From assembly GCA_964245425.1 (NCBI GenBank), contig CAXTMV010000003.1, positions 11,172 through 75,171 of the forward strand: a DNA stretch of 64,000 nt, given 5' to 3'. This DNA comes from JACMLD01 sp964245425 (lineage in GTDB: Bacteria > Bacteroidota > Bacteroidia > Chitinophagales > Chitinophagaceae). Both the position numbers and the translations under genes were made by a program. Every line of letters begins with the position of its first letter. Within the stretch, counting starts at the first letter, position 1. Positions 9,191-17,988 of the stretch are shown in pieces. The notes beneath the pieces are model-generated. The model made no database searches. It was not told the DNA's origin and was given only the letters and a program-made list of their open reading frames with translations.

Positions 9191-9218
9191 CAAATGTATC
9201 TGAACAATCCATTGCAAA
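9191..9218 (-). promoter_or_regulatory. Predicted promoter of the RND efflux operon
   Basis: On the minus strand, TTTG at 9218-9215 and TACATTTG at 9198-9191 match the Bacteroidota -33 and -7 elements with a 16-nt spacer, slightly short. It lies about 65 bp upstream of the TolC-like start and inside the divergent region shared with the AraC gene. Confidence 0.45.
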
Positions 9219-9256
9219 TATTGTAAATTCAGCATATAAACTTGTAATTTTCGGTT

Positions 9257-10111
9257 ATGAAGAGATTGCGGCAATTCGCGCCATTTATTCTTTCTGATTT
9301 TGAAGTAGATGTTTACCCCCTGCCCCGGCACAACCATACGTATTATGAGATCATTTATATCTACCATGGCAGTGGCCGGCATTGCCTTAACAATAATGAC
9401 TTCAGCTATGCGGCGGGTGATCTTTTTGTACTGGCACCTGAAGACAATCATTATTTTGTAGTGGAACAGACCACCCGGTTTGTATTCCTGAAATTTACCG
9501 ACAGCTTTTTTTATAACCAGCGGCATACGTCGCCTGCTTTCTTTGAACAGGAAGTAGAGCCCGTGATGCGCAATAAATTGTTGCAGGAAATAAAACCAGG
9601 ACTGACCGTTTCTGATAAGATTTTTCTGAAAAGCATCATCAACAATATTACTGCCATCAGCGATCCTTCTGCCGATGAAACGGCGGCAATGGTTTTTTAC
9701 CAGTTGCTGTCTGTAATAGAAATGGTAAAAAAAGTATTGGTTCAGCATGGTCACCATCCGCAGCATTACCAACAGCGGAACAACGAGCAACTGCTGTCTT
9801 TTATACACCAGCATATTTACCGGCCCGAGCTGGTACAGATAAAAACCATTTCAGAGAACTTTAATATTTCCCCGGCTTATTTCGGCGCTTATTTTAAAAG
9901 AAATTTCGGCATCAGCTACCGCGAATATTTAAACCAGTACCGCATTAACCTGATTGAAAGGCGCCTCACCAGCGGCGGCCGAACATTAAAGGAAATTGCT
10001 TCCGAATTCGGGCTGGTCGATGAAAGCCATCTCTCCCGTTATTTCAAAAGCCAGAAAAAAGTCAGTCCCCGGGCATTTAAACAGGAATCTTTCCGCACAT
10101 TGGTGATATAG
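9257..10111 (+). CDS. AraC-family transcriptional regulator
   Basis: A 284-residue DNA-binding protein. The N-terminal half (about 10-110) has a cupin-type sensor pattern (PRHNHTYYEIIYIYHGSG, then AAGDLFVLAPEDNHYF). The C-terminal 100 residues carry the two AraC helix-turn-helix motifs (ISENFNISPAYFGAYFKRNF and LKEIASEFGLVDESHLSRYF). It is divergent from the RND efflux operon with only 130 bp between start codons, so control of that operon is a reasonable inference. The ligand is unknown; the cupin histidines suggest a small molecule. Confidence 0.92.
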   Translation: MKRLRQFAPFILSDFEVDVYPLPRHNHTYYEIIYIYHGSGRHCLNNNDFSYAAGDLFVLAPEDNHYFVVEQTTRFVFLKFTDSFFYNQRHTSPAFFEQEVEPVMRNKLLQEIKPGLTVSDKIFLKSIINNITAISDPSADETAAMVFYQLLSVIEMVKKVLVQHGHHPQHYQQRNNEQLLSFIHQHIYRPELVQIKTISENFNISPAYFGAYFKRNFGISYREYLNQYRINLIERRLTSGGRTLKEIASEFGLVDESHLSRYFKSQKKVSPRAFKQESFRTLVI

Positions 10112-10445
10112 GAATACCTGGTTAACCTCAACTCAACCCCTCTCCGGACAACAGGGGCTGGAACCTTTCTGTTAAAGGATTTCGGTACATTAAATAGGCT
10201 TTCTCCGACTGGTATCGTTATAAAAACTGCTGTAACCTGAATTTCGAAGTAAAGACCTAATTGTTAATCATTGTTGTCCGGATAAAAATAATTTTTTTTA
10301 TAATAACACTTTACAATGCTGAGTCACCTCCACAAAGCAAAACGCAGCATCGAAAAGGCTGCGAGGGCCCGGCCGGCCAGCGGCCATTCTATTAAAAATT
10401 TAACCGGGCAACAATAATTATTAATTCCTGCTTACTAAATCCTTT
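10112..10445. other. Intergenic region between convergent genes
   Basis: No gene seen in 334 bp. It holds a hairpin (CGCAGC at 10343-10348 with GCTGCG at 10358-10363) followed by a GC-rich GGCC-repeating stretch (10367-10384). This may end transcription from the AraC gene or the esterase gene, but no T-tract supports that. Confidence 0.4.
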
Positions 10446-12152
10446 TCAATACCGCCAGCTTTTCAAATCGGCATTTTTGGGTGAGCGGCCGGCAACTTCC
10501 TGCGTCCATTTTTTAATGTACATCGCGTGATAACGCAACCGGCTGATATAATTGGGCTGGCTGGGGTCGCCGTTCCAGCAATGCTCTGCACGATCGCCGT
10601 AAGCCACTTCGCAATGGCAGGAGGGGTTTTGCAATTGTTTCAGCATGTCTTCAGCGCTGTATACGGCATTGTTCAAATAGTAGCTGTCCATGTCGCCTAC
10701 ATAAATATGCAGTTTGCCTTTCAGCTTTTCGCCCAGTGTGGGCCAATCGCGTTTAATGATATGCGTAAGGTCGAAGTGTTCTTTCCAATAAGCCGCCACA
10801 CTGGTATCAATAGCGCCGGTATATTTATCAAAAATTCTTTTCGGGTACCCGTCTTTGTCCATCGGCGAGAAAACCGCTTCCCAGATATCAAACTGTTCAC
10901 CGCTGCGGCTGCGGGTGCCGGTAGCCAGTTCATGGTGGTTCATATCCTGTATGGTAGTGGTAATATGCCCCAGGTAATCGCGGTAGCCGGGGCGAAGCGT
11001 TTTTTTATAATCGCCCGACTGGTACGCATTTTTATCTTCATAGAGGTTTACGGTGCTGTAATGATGAAAATCAACCGGGTCGGGGCAGGCGGCATAACAG
11101 CCGTTGTATTCATCAGGATAAAAAACCTGTGCGGCCAGCACTTCCCAGCCGCCGGTAGACCCGCCATACATAAAACGGGCCCAGCCCTGGCCGATACCGC
11201 GGAATTGTTTTTCGATGGCCGGTATCAGTTCATAGGTGATGGCATCGCCATAGGGCCCCAGGCAGGCAGAATTAACGGCGTAAGAATCGTCATAATAGGG
11301 ATTCGCATGCTGTATTTCTATTGCCAGCACCCGCGGAAAACCGGGGCCGGTCCATTGCTTATAAAAATCATAGGCTTCCTGCTGCACAATTTTATTGTAA
11401 CCGGTTATGCGAAAGCGCTTATTGGTATCTGTTGGTATATTGGCATCCGGGGGCACCGTTCGGAAACCGGCCAGGTCGGCAGGAAAATGACCGTGAAATA
11501 CAGCCAGCGGGTATTTTACGGAAGGATGGGTGTCAAAACCCTCCGGCAGCAGGATGTGGGCGCCCAGGTACATAGGTCTTCCCCAGAATTCCGACAGCAG
11601 TTTGCTTTGTATTTTAATATGTTTGATGTATTTGCTGTCTTCCGGCTCTTTAATCGGCGGAATAACCTGGTTAATGCTGAGCGGTGTTTCATTTGCGCTG
11701 GCCGGGTCAAAATGAATTTTTACCGGCGTGGAGTAAATATTGCCGGGTGCGCTATTCCAGTGCTGCCCCTCGCCCCTGTCCATAGGCAATTTTACTGTCT
11801 GCCCGGTCTTTAAATGAAAGGTTTCATATTTGTGCAGCAATACCTGCACGTAATAATCGCCGGTAGGCACATCTTTCAGGCGTTCCAGCGGGTAGCCAAA
11901 GGCATGCATGTCTACCAGCTGTGAAGTGCCAGGTTGCCAGTTTTCTACATCTATTCCAAATACCAGCTGGGTATGATCATCATCGCCCACCTGGAAACGC
12001 GGCTCTGCACGATTGTTATTGGCCAGCAGCAGCAACAGGCGCCCGTCGAGCGACGATGCCTGTAAAGCGGGGTCGATGGTAACCCGGAAGGTTTGGGAAT
12101 GACCGGTAAAAACGGTCAGCAGGAGGAACAGCAGGCCGGTATATTTAAGCAT
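10446..12152 (-). CDS. Secreted alpha/beta-hydrolase (esterase-like)
   Basis: A 568-residue exported protein with signal peptide MLKYTGLLFLLLTVFTGHSQ. The first 190 residues form a beta-rich domain of unknown role. The rest is an alpha/beta-hydrolase fold with a nucleophile elbow GGSTGG (in MYGGSTGGWE), an oxyanion-type HGHF segment, an acidic VGDMDSYY segment and a late histidine (DRAEHCWNG) that together suggest a Ser-Asp-His triad. It resembles putative esterases of the enterochelin-esterase type. The natural substrate cannot be told, though ester-linked polymers or plant acyl groups are plausible. It is monocistronic. Confidence 0.78.
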   Translation of the reverse strand: MLKYTGLLFLLLTVFTGHSQTFRVTIDPALQASSLDGRLLLLLANNNRAEPRFQVGDDDHTQLVFGIDVENWQPGTSQLVDMHAFGYPLERLKDVPTGDYYVQVLLHKYETFHLKTGQTVKLPMDRGEGQHWNSAPGNIYSTPVKIHFDPASANETPLSINQVIPPIKEPEDSKYIKHIKIQSKLLSEFWGRPMYLGAHILLPEGFDTHPSVKYPLAVFHGHFPADLAGFRTVPPDANIPTDTNKRFRITGYNKIVQQEAYDFYKQWTGPGFPRVLAIEIQHANPYYDDSYAVNSACLGPYGDAITYELIPAIEKQFRGIGQGWARFMYGGSTGGWEVLAAQVFYPDEYNGCYAACPDPVDFHHYSTVNLYEDKNAYQSGDYKKTLRPGYRDYLGHITTTIQDMNHHELATGTRSRSGEQFDIWEAVFSPMDKDGYPKRIFDKYTGAIDTSVAAYWKEHFDLTHIIKRDWPTLGEKLKGKLHIYVGDMDSYYLNNAVYSAEDMLKQLQNPSCHCEVAYGDRAEHCWNGDPSQPNYISRLRYHAMYIKKWTQEVAGRSPKNADLKSWRY

Positions 12153-12273
12153 AAGCAGGGTTATTGTTTAAATATAACGAGTTGCGTGCAGAGTAAAAAA
12201 CGAAATGGTGCCGGTCAAAAGAAGGCAGCCGGAAACCCGCAGCTGATCAACCTGGCGATTGCTAACCAGTAAT

Positions 12274-12306
12274 AAAAAAAGAGCCACGTGAGTAGCTCCT
12301 TTTTAT
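12274..12306. terminator. Bidirectional hairpin with A- and T-tracts
   Basis: GAGC at 12281-12284 pairs with GCTC at 12295-12298, extended by AC/GT around a GTGA loop. Seven A precede the stem and five T follow it. It would end minus-strand transcripts coming from the DUF2461 gene. Confidence 0.65.
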
Positions 12307-12359
12307 TGTACAGAAAAAGATTGTTTAACAGATGGAGAAATTTTCTGCGCACGGGTTGT

Positions 12360-12525
12360 TTTTACAGGATTTGGATGGACAAATAAAATGGTTCAGGATC
12401 AATGGATGCCGGTTGTTTCAATGGATTGGATGTGTTTTCAACGGATTGGATGAGGGTTCTTACGGGATTCGGATAATCGGGTCTTTAAAGGATTTGGAAC
12501 TGTTTTCGGAGGATTTGGATATTTC
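12360..12525. repeat. Degenerate GGATTTGGAT repeat array
   Basis: Seven degenerate copies of a GGATTTGGAT-like core begin at about 12367, 12396, 12423, 12443, 12465, 12490 and 12511, spaced 20-29 bp. Most are preceded by GTTTT or GGTT(T/C)T. An open frame (12332-12541) runs through it but translates to a repetitive peptide (QDLDG, GLDEG, KDLELFSEDLD) with no signal, domain or compelling start, so it is recorded as a repeat, not a gene. Confidence 0.6.
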
Positions 12526-12637
12526 GTTCTTGCTGGTATAAAGATGCAACACAAATAGGGGTGGCGGAAACCATTTCGCTTACGGGATAATTATATTCGA
12601 CAAATGGAGGCAAAAAAGGGTTAATTAGCTCACCAGC

Positions 12638-13306
12638 TTACTCTTCCAGAGCCCGGTTCAGGAACAGCAGCAATGGCTGTAGTGCATCAAAAGCTTCCAG
12701 GGTAATTTTTGCCAGGTCAGCAGACAACAGATCTTTGTCGGTGAGTTTTTTCAAGGCAAGAAAACTTTTTAGTTTGATGTATGCAGCGGCAGGATTATCC
12801 TTGTCAAAACCCTGTGGCACTTTAACCAGGCGCAGGTCATCGGTTTGATGAATACTGCCGTACACGGCCTTAAATTTTTTCGCTGCCAGTATTTTATTGA
12901 ATTCAGCAAAGCAGTAATCAATTTCCTGCCGCACTTTTTTGAGGTCTGGCGGCAGGGGCATCCACAGGCCGCCGCCTACAAAAGATTCGCCCGGCTGGCA
13001 ATGGAAATAATAGCCGGCATATACTGATTTTTTCCCGCCCCGGTTAATGCTGGCGCCAAAATTATTTTTGTAGGGCGATTTGTCTTTTGCAAAGCGTACA
13101 TCGCGGTTAATGCGAAAAACGCATTCTTTCGCTTTCAGATCTTTAATACTATCATCTTTTTTTCCATGTTTGTCAATAACAGCCTGTATGAAGGTTGTAA
13201 AATCTGTTTTAGCATCTTCGTATACCGGCCTGTTTTTGTCGAACCAGGGTTTATTATTGTTCTTGGTAAGGTCTTTTAAGAACTTGAGGGTAGTTGTTTG
13301 TAACAT
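12638..13306 (-). CDS. DUF2461 family protein
   Basis: A 222-residue cytoplasmic protein of the DUF2461 (TIGR02453) family, whose function is not established. Family hallmarks are visible: FLKDLTKNNNKPWFDKNRP near the N terminus, CVFRINRDVRFAKDKSPYK, a GASINRGGKKS segment and the YYFHCQPGESFVGGGLWMP core. A GTG start 21 bp further upstream is open, but the ATG at 13306 gives the usual family N terminus. Single gene, with a large palindromic repeat directly upstream (13341-13476). Confidence 0.87.
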   Translation of the reverse strand: MLQTTTLKFLKDLTKNNNKPWFDKNRPVYEDAKTDFTTFIQAVIDKHGKKDDSIKDLKAKECVFRINRDVRFAKDKSPYKNNFGASINRGGKKSVYAGYYFHCQPGESFVGGGLWMPLPPDLKKVRQEIDYCFAEFNKILAAKKFKAVYGSIHQTDDLRLVKVPQGFDKDNPAAAYIKLKSFLALKKLTDKDLLSADLAKITLEAFDALQPLLLFLNRALEE

Positions 13307-13340
13307 AAATAAGCATTTGTTTTTCACGTGAAGGATTTTT

Positions 13341-13476
13341 CATGTCAGCATTTTCACGCAAAGAAGCAAAGATAAGAAAGACGCAAAGGCTTTATTTTTC
13401 TTTGCGTCTTAACCGGGCAAAATGAGCTTTGCTTCTTTGTGTGAAAATTTTTGCGTGAAAATGCTTGCGTGACATG
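13341..13476. repeat. Nested palindromic intergenic element
   Basis: A 136-bp element bounded by CATGTCA (13341-13347) and TGACATG (13470-13476). Inside, GCATTTTCACGCAAAGAAGC and AAGACGCAAAG on the left are matched by CTTTGCGTCTT, GCTTTGCTTCTTTGTGTG and GTGAAAATGC on the right, so most of it folds on itself. It resembles the short CTTTGCGTCTT-type hairpins found dispersed between genes in Bacteroidota. Confidence 0.65.
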
Positions 13477-13483
13477 CAAAAAT

Positions 13484-13510
13484 AAAGGGTGATTAGCACA
13501 ATCACCCTTT
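13484..13510 (-). terminator. Terminator of the NUMOD4/HNH gene
   Basis: AAAGGGTGAT (13484-13493) and ATCACCCTTT (13501-13510) form a perfect 10-bp stem with a 7-nt loop. Read on the minus strand it is followed by a T-rich tract and lies 25 bp after the stop of the gene at 13535. Confidence 0.75.
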
Positions 13511-13534
13511 AAATCAGTTCGGCCATGCAATTCG

Positions 13535-14101
13535 CTATTTCCGGATGCGCCCCCAGTTTTCGCCGCTTTTGATGCGGTACATTGTCATTTCACTAACCCC
13601 GTATTTCTCCGCCACTTTTTTAATGGTGAGTTTTCTTTTGGGATCGGTGAGGGTTTTTTTGATTGACTTAACCTGGGTGGCGGTGAGCTTTAGCCCTACT
13701 GTACGGTTGGCCTGTACTTTTTTGTACGCAACCTTGGCGGGGCTTTTTTGCTGGTGGTCAATCATGGTCTCCAAAGTAGACCATTGCAGATTTTTACTGC
13801 TGTTATCCATTTTGTTGTGATTAACATGGATAACATACTTGTGTTTGTTACTGGGCTTCTTGTTAAAGAGCCTGGCAATCTCCCTGTGAATGTACAGCGT
13901 ACCGTTGTTTTCGGGCCGGTGTAAGTTGAGGGTTTTGTAACCTGTAGTAATGGAGCCTTGCAATAGTTTTCCATCAAGCAGCACATCGTCTTTGTAACTG
14001 GCAATACGCCCATGAGAAGATAAGGCGTACTTGTTTCTGAGCTGCTTCCATCCGGGAAACTGTAGTGGTTTCCATACTTCGGCGGACAGTGCTTTTATCA
14101 T
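13535..14101 (-). CDS. NUMOD4/HNH endonuclease-like protein
   Basis: A 188-residue protein with a NUMOD4-type start (EVWKPLQFPGW, then YALSSHGRIASY), a GYKTLNLHR segment, and an HNH-type core at about 89-109 (IHVNHNKMDN then NLQWST, with H92, H95 and N104 as candidate metal or catalytic residues). The C terminus (about 155-188) is a helix-turn-helix (IKKVAEKYGVSEMTMYRIKS). Such proteins are related to homing endonucleases of phages and introns; Bacteroidota carry free-standing copies. No intron or interrupted gene is visible beside it, so the target and activity are unknown. It is monocistronic with its own terminator. Confidence 0.82.
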   Translation of the reverse strand: MIKALSAEVWKPLQFPGWKQLRNKYALSSHGRIASYKDDVLLDGKLLQGSITTGYKTLNLHRPENNGTLYIHREIARLFNKKPSNKHKYVIHVNHNKMDNSSKNLQWSTLETMIDHQQKSPAKVAYKKVQANRTVGLKLTATQVKSIKKTLTDPKRKLTIKKVAEKYGVSEMTMYRIKSGENWGRIRK

Positions 14102-14244
14102 GCCTTGTATTTTTTTAAAGTTACAGAAATATTATAGCTTACCTATTTTATTTTTTCACTTTAGCGGTCGGGTCGGCCGCCCGGCGGCCGTTCCGCCGGC
14201 AACCACCATTGAAGGCTTTACGCACTTTTAATTTTCAGGGTTGT

Positions 14245-16359
14245 TTATTTGCCTGCCAGTTGGAGGAATTCATCTTCGGTAATAACATGAATGCTGGTTA
14301 TCTTTTTCGCTTTTTCCAGCTTGGATCCGGCATCTTCCCCTACCACCAGGTAATTGAGTTTGCTGCTGACCCCACCCAGCAATTTACCTCCGTTGGCTTC
14401 TACTATTTCCTCTGCCTCACTGCGTTTGAGCCGGCTCAGTGTACCGGTAAATAAAAACGTTTGCCCATGGAGGTTGCCCCCGGCAGCAGCCTGTTTCTTA
14501 CTGCTTTGCATGTTTACGCCCGAAGCTTCCAGTTGCTTCAGCAGCACTAAGTTGTCTGCCGTATGAAAGAATTCGTAAATACTGCCGGCAACTTTCGGAC
14601 CCACATCTTCGAGGTTCAGTAAATCTTCCTGCGAAAGGCTGGCAGCATCGGGGAGGTAGCTGACCGCATTGGCCAGTATTTTGGCCGTTGTTTCGCCTAC
14701 ATAGCGGATGCCAAGCCCGAATATAACGCGGTGCAGTGGTTGTAATTTGGATTTTTCAATGGCCGCCGTGAGGTTGTCGATCGATTTCTTCCCGAATCCT
14801 TCCAGTGCGGCAATTTTTTCAAAATCGATGTGATAAATGCCCGGAATGCTTTTTAGCAGACCCAGGTCATAGAATTTTTTTACGTTGGCCTCTCCAAAAC
14901 TGCGTATATCCATGGCATCCTTGCTCACAAAATGGATAATACGTTCTACCACCTGTGCCGGGCATTGGGGGTTGATGCAGCGCCAGACCGCTTCGCTTTC
15001 AGGTTTTACCAGCGGGTGTTCGCATACCGGGCATTCTTTGGGAAACACAATGGCTGTCTCCGATCCATTGCGCAGCTCCGCCTGGGATTTTACGATGTAA
15101 GGAATTACATCCCCCGCTCTTTCTACCAGCACGGTGTCGCCGATCATCAGGTCCTTTTCTTTTATCACGTCTTCATTAAATAATGAAATGGAACCAACGG
15201 TTACGCCGCCAATGGGTACGGGGTCTATTTTTGCAACGGGGGTAACCGAACCTGTTCGGCCTACCTGGAATTCTACGGTTCGTAATTTGCTGGTGCCCTG
15301 CCGGGCTTTAAATTTGTAGGCAATGGCCCAGCGAGGGTGATGGGTGGTTTGTCCCAGCGCATCCTGCAATGCAATGCTGTTCACTTTTACTACCATACCG
15401 TCAATCTCGTAAGGCAGATCGTCGCGGCCGGCTTCAAAACGATTGGCATAGGTAATTACATCATCTATATTTTTGAAGATCTTTTTTTCTTTTACCGGGC
15501 TGCGAAAGCCGAGGTTCCAGAGCATCTCCAGCGCACCACTGTGGGTAGACAAAGCCTGGTCGCCTTTCTTACCGGTGTCCGGGCTTAAACCGTCGGCAAT
15601 AAAATAGCTCACATGGTACAGGAAAGCTTCCAGGTTTCTTCTTTTTACTTCGGCAGGATCTTTAATACGCAGTGAACCGGATGCGGCGTTTCGTGGGTTG
15701 GCCAATGGCGGAAGACCCGCTGCCGTTAGATTGTCATTGTATTTCTTAAAACTCTTTTTGCTCATCAGTACCTCACCCCGTATTTCTACCTGCTGCACGC
15801 CATAATCAGAAACAGCGGCCGACAGCGGCACTGATTTTATCTGTTTGATATTGGTGGTGATCTCATCGCCCTGTACGCCATCGCCCCGCGTAGCAGCTCT
15901 TGTAAGCAGGTCGTTTTCATAAATCAGCGAGATGCTGGCCCCGTCAAATTTTGGTTCTGCACAGTATTCCACTTCTGTGAGCCCGCTGGCCTCGCGTACT
16001 TTCCGGTCCCAGTCCAGCAGGTCTTCCGCATTATAAGAATTTTCCAGCGACAGCATGCCTACCAGGTGCTGCACCGTCGGAAAATTGCTGGTAAGTCCTT
16101 TCGCTACCCGCTGGGTAGGGCTGTTGCCTGTAACCAGTGCAGGGTTATCGGCTTCCATTTTTTCCAACTGTTTGTACAGCTGATCATACTCGTAATCTGC
16201 CAGCAGCGGATCGTCCATTACATAATAACGGTATTCATGAAAGCGCAGCACTTTGCGCAGATCCTCCACCTCCGTTGGCGGCAGCGGGTGCCTGGCACTG
16301 GCATCCATCAGTTTTTTTGTAAGCTTTTGCAGGGCCTGTGTTTGCGGAACAGAATACAT
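14245..16359 (-). CDS. ligA: NAD-dependent DNA ligase LigA
   Basis: Seals nicks in duplex DNA during replication and repair, using NAD. The 704-residue protein has the full bacterial layout: Ia domain (HEYRYYVMDD, YDQLYKQL), adenylation domain with the nucleotidyl lysine K137 in EPKFDG, OB fold, a four-cysteine zinc finger (CPVCEHP and CINPQCP), helix-hairpin-helix repeats (GLGIRYVGETTAK) and a C-terminal BRCT domain (from about 625, TFLFTGTLSRLKRSEAEE). It is intact, and the frame reaches the ATG at 16359. A 10-N scaffold gap lies 31 bp upstream, so its promoter region may be incomplete as shown. Confidence 0.97.
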   Translation of the reverse strand: MYSVPQTQALQKLTKKLMDASARHPLPPTEVEDLRKVLRFHEYRYYVMDDPLLADYEYDQLYKQLEKMEADNPALVTGNSPTQRVAKGLTSNFPTVQHLVGMLSLENSYNAEDLLDWDRKVREASGLTEVEYCAEPKFDGASISLIYENDLLTRAATRGDGVQGDEITTNIKQIKSVPLSAAVSDYGVQQVEIRGEVLMSKKSFKKYNDNLTAAGLPPLANPRNAASGSLRIKDPAEVKRRNLEAFLYHVSYFIADGLSPDTGKKGDQALSTHSGALEMLWNLGFRSPVKEKKIFKNIDDVITYANRFEAGRDDLPYEIDGMVVKVNSIALQDALGQTTHHPRWAIAYKFKARQGTSKLRTVEFQVGRTGSVTPVAKIDPVPIGGVTVGSISLFNEDVIKEKDLMIGDTVLVERAGDVIPYIVKSQAELRNGSETAIVFPKECPVCEHPLVKPESEAVWRCINPQCPAQVVERIIHFVSKDAMDIRSFGEANVKKFYDLGLLKSIPGIYHIDFEKIAALEGFGKKSIDNLTAAIEKSKLQPLHRVIFGLGIRYVGETTAKILANAVSYLPDAASLSQEDLLNLEDVGPKVAGSIYEFFHTADNLVLLKQLEASGVNMQSSKKQAAAGGNLHGQTFLFTGTLSRLKRSEAEEIVEANGGKLLGGVSSKLNYLVVGEDAGSKLEKAKKITSIHVITEDEFLQLAGK

Positions 16360-16390
16360 GGTCTGGTTATTTGGGCTATAAAAATACAGT

Positions 16391-16400
16391 NNNNNNNNNN
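16391..16400. other. Scaffold gap (10 N)
   Basis: Ten N between contigs. The left contig ends in ACAGT and the right begins with ACAGT, so the true gap may be zero, with a 5-bp overlap left uncollapsed. Confidence 0.95.
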
Positions 16401-16441
16401 ACAGTAATTACTCATTTGCTTTAGCAATGGCACCGTTACCT

Positions 16442-16503
16442 GGTTCGGCGTTCACCGTTCGCGTACGCTGACCGTTGCCGCAAAAACGGCGAACGCCTGA
16501 ACC
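16442..16503. repeat. Imperfect palindrome in the ligA/permease intergenic region
   Basis: GGTTCGGCGTTC (16442-16453) pairs with GAACGCCTGAACC (16491-16503) with one bulge, and a shorter GCCG/CGGC stem lies in the loop. The neighbouring AACGATGAAC word recurs near 44387. It sits between divergent genes, so a simple terminator role is unlikely. Confidence 0.5.
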
Positions 16504-16623
16504 ATGGAACGATGAACTTCTTCGCTACAGAAACCATATATTTGAAAGAACAATTAAACCAGCCCCTGGAGAAACAACGAATGCCTGTTGTAGAATACAT
16601 TATTATTCATTTACCTGGTCTTC

Positions 16624-17928
16624 ATGCAGGCATATTTTGAGCTAGCTAAAAACAAGACTTCTGTCCGCACTGAGATACTGGCGGGTATATCCTCTTTCCT
16701 GGCCACTTCTTATATTATTGTCGTAAACCCTGCCATATTAAGCCAGGCAGGCATGCCTTTTTCCGCCGTACTAACGGCAACGGTGCTGGTCTGTTTTTTC
16801 AGTAGTATGATGATGGGCCTGTATGCAAAGAATCCCATTTTAGTAGCACCGGGTATGGGCCTGAATGCATTCTTCACTTTTTCAGTGGTGCTGGGTATGA
16901 AAGTGCCCTGGCAAACCGCGCTGGGCGCCGTGTTCTGGTCGGGCATTATTTTCCTGCTGCTATCGGTTTTTAATGTGCGTACCTATATTGTAAAAGCCAT
17001 TCCAAAACAATTGCGTTATGCCATTGCGGCGGGTATCGGGCTGTTTATTACGCTTATCGGTTGTATCAATGCGGGTTTTATCGTGCACCGCCCCGCTACC
17101 ATCATCGGCGCAGGCCTATTGAACCTTCCGCTGCTTACCTTTCTGGCGGGCTTGCTGCTAACAGCCATACTGCTGGTAAAAAATAAAAAAGGAGCGATTG
17201 TGCTGGGCATTGTTTTTACCACCCTGGCAGCTTACCCGCTGGGCAGGTGGTACCATACCAGCCAGCCACCCCTGGTGAACTGGAAAGGCATCTGGGCGGC
17301 ACCGGATTTCAGTTTATTATGTAAGCTCGATTGGATCCATTCCCTGCAATGGTCGGTCTGGCCGGTGATCTTTGCATTTGTTTTTACAGATATGTTCGAT
17401 AGCCTGTCTACGTTTATCGGTCTGTCGGAAGCCGCAGGCCTGCTGGATGAAAGGGGCGAACCGAGGAACATCAGGCAATCATTGCTGGCAGATGCAGTGG
17501 CCACCACTATTGCAGGCCTGGCAGGTTCCAGCCCGGGTACGGCCTATATTGAATCAGCGGTGGGTATTGAAAGCGGCGGCAGAACGGGTTTAACAGCTGT
17601 TACCGGCGCCTTGCTGTTCCTGCCTTTTCTTTTTCTGGCGCCCCTGTTATCGCTGGTGCCGGCCATTGCCACGGCGCCTGCGCTGGTACTGGTGGGCGTA
17701 TTCATGGTGCGGCCGGTAACAAAAATAAACTGGTTGCAACTGGACGAAGCCATTCCTGCCTTCCTGGCCATGGTGTTGATACCGTTTACCTATTCCATTA
17801 CACAAGGTATTATATGGGGTTTCCTGAGCTGGACATTCCTGAAACTGGCCAGCGGAAAAGCAAAAGAAATTGGTACCGCCCTGCTGATCATTGACGCCTT
17901 TGCTATACTGGCGCTGTTGCTGGAATGA
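16624..17928 (+). CDS. NCS2-family purine permease (AzgA-type)
   Basis: Inner-membrane proton symporter for purine bases, 434 residues with about 12-14 hydrophobic segments. Family signatures visible are EILAGISSFLATSYIIVVNP at the N terminus, APGMGLNAFF, FVFTDMFDSLSTFIGL (about 258) and AGSSPGTAYIESAVGIESGGRTG, matching the adenine/guanine/hypoxanthine branch (COG2252). The neighbour 60 bp downstream is an exported nucleosidase, so the pair could release bases outside the cytoplasm and import them. The exact base cannot be told. Confidence 0.92.
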   Translation: MQAYFELAKNKTSVRTEILAGISSFLATSYIIVVNPAILSQAGMPFSAVLTATVLVCFFSSMMMGLYAKNPILVAPGMGLNAFFTFSVVLGMKVPWQTALGAVFWSGIIFLLLSVFNVRTYIVKAIPKQLRYAIAAGIGLFITLIGCINAGFIVHRPATIIGAGLLNLPLLTFLAGLLLTAILLVKNKKGAIVLGIVFTTLAAYPLGRWYHTSQPPLVNWKGIWAAPDFSLLCKLDWIHSLQWSVWPVIFAFVFTDMFDSLSTFIGLSEAAGLLDERGEPRNIRQSLLADAVATTIAGLAGSSPGTAYIESAVGIESGGRTGLTAVTGALLFLPFLFLAPLLSLVPAIATAPALVLVGVFMVRPVTKINWLQLDEAIPAFLAMVLIPFTYSITQGIIWGFLSWTFLKLASGKAKEIGTALLIIDAFAILALLLE

Positions 17929-17988
17929 ATATCGGCGATTGCTTCCTGTATTAATAAGATGGATTTGTTTCACCAAAACCTGATCATT

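Noticed and set aside
10527..11813. A 428-codon plus-strand open frame
   Set aside because: It is entirely antisense to the esterase gene, has no domain or signal pattern, and its composition (Ile/Phe/Arg-rich) is that of an opposite-strand shadow.
12332..12541. A 69-codon ORF as a gene
   Set aside because: Its codons follow the underlying GGATTTGGAT repeat, with no start context or domain; kept as a repeat only.
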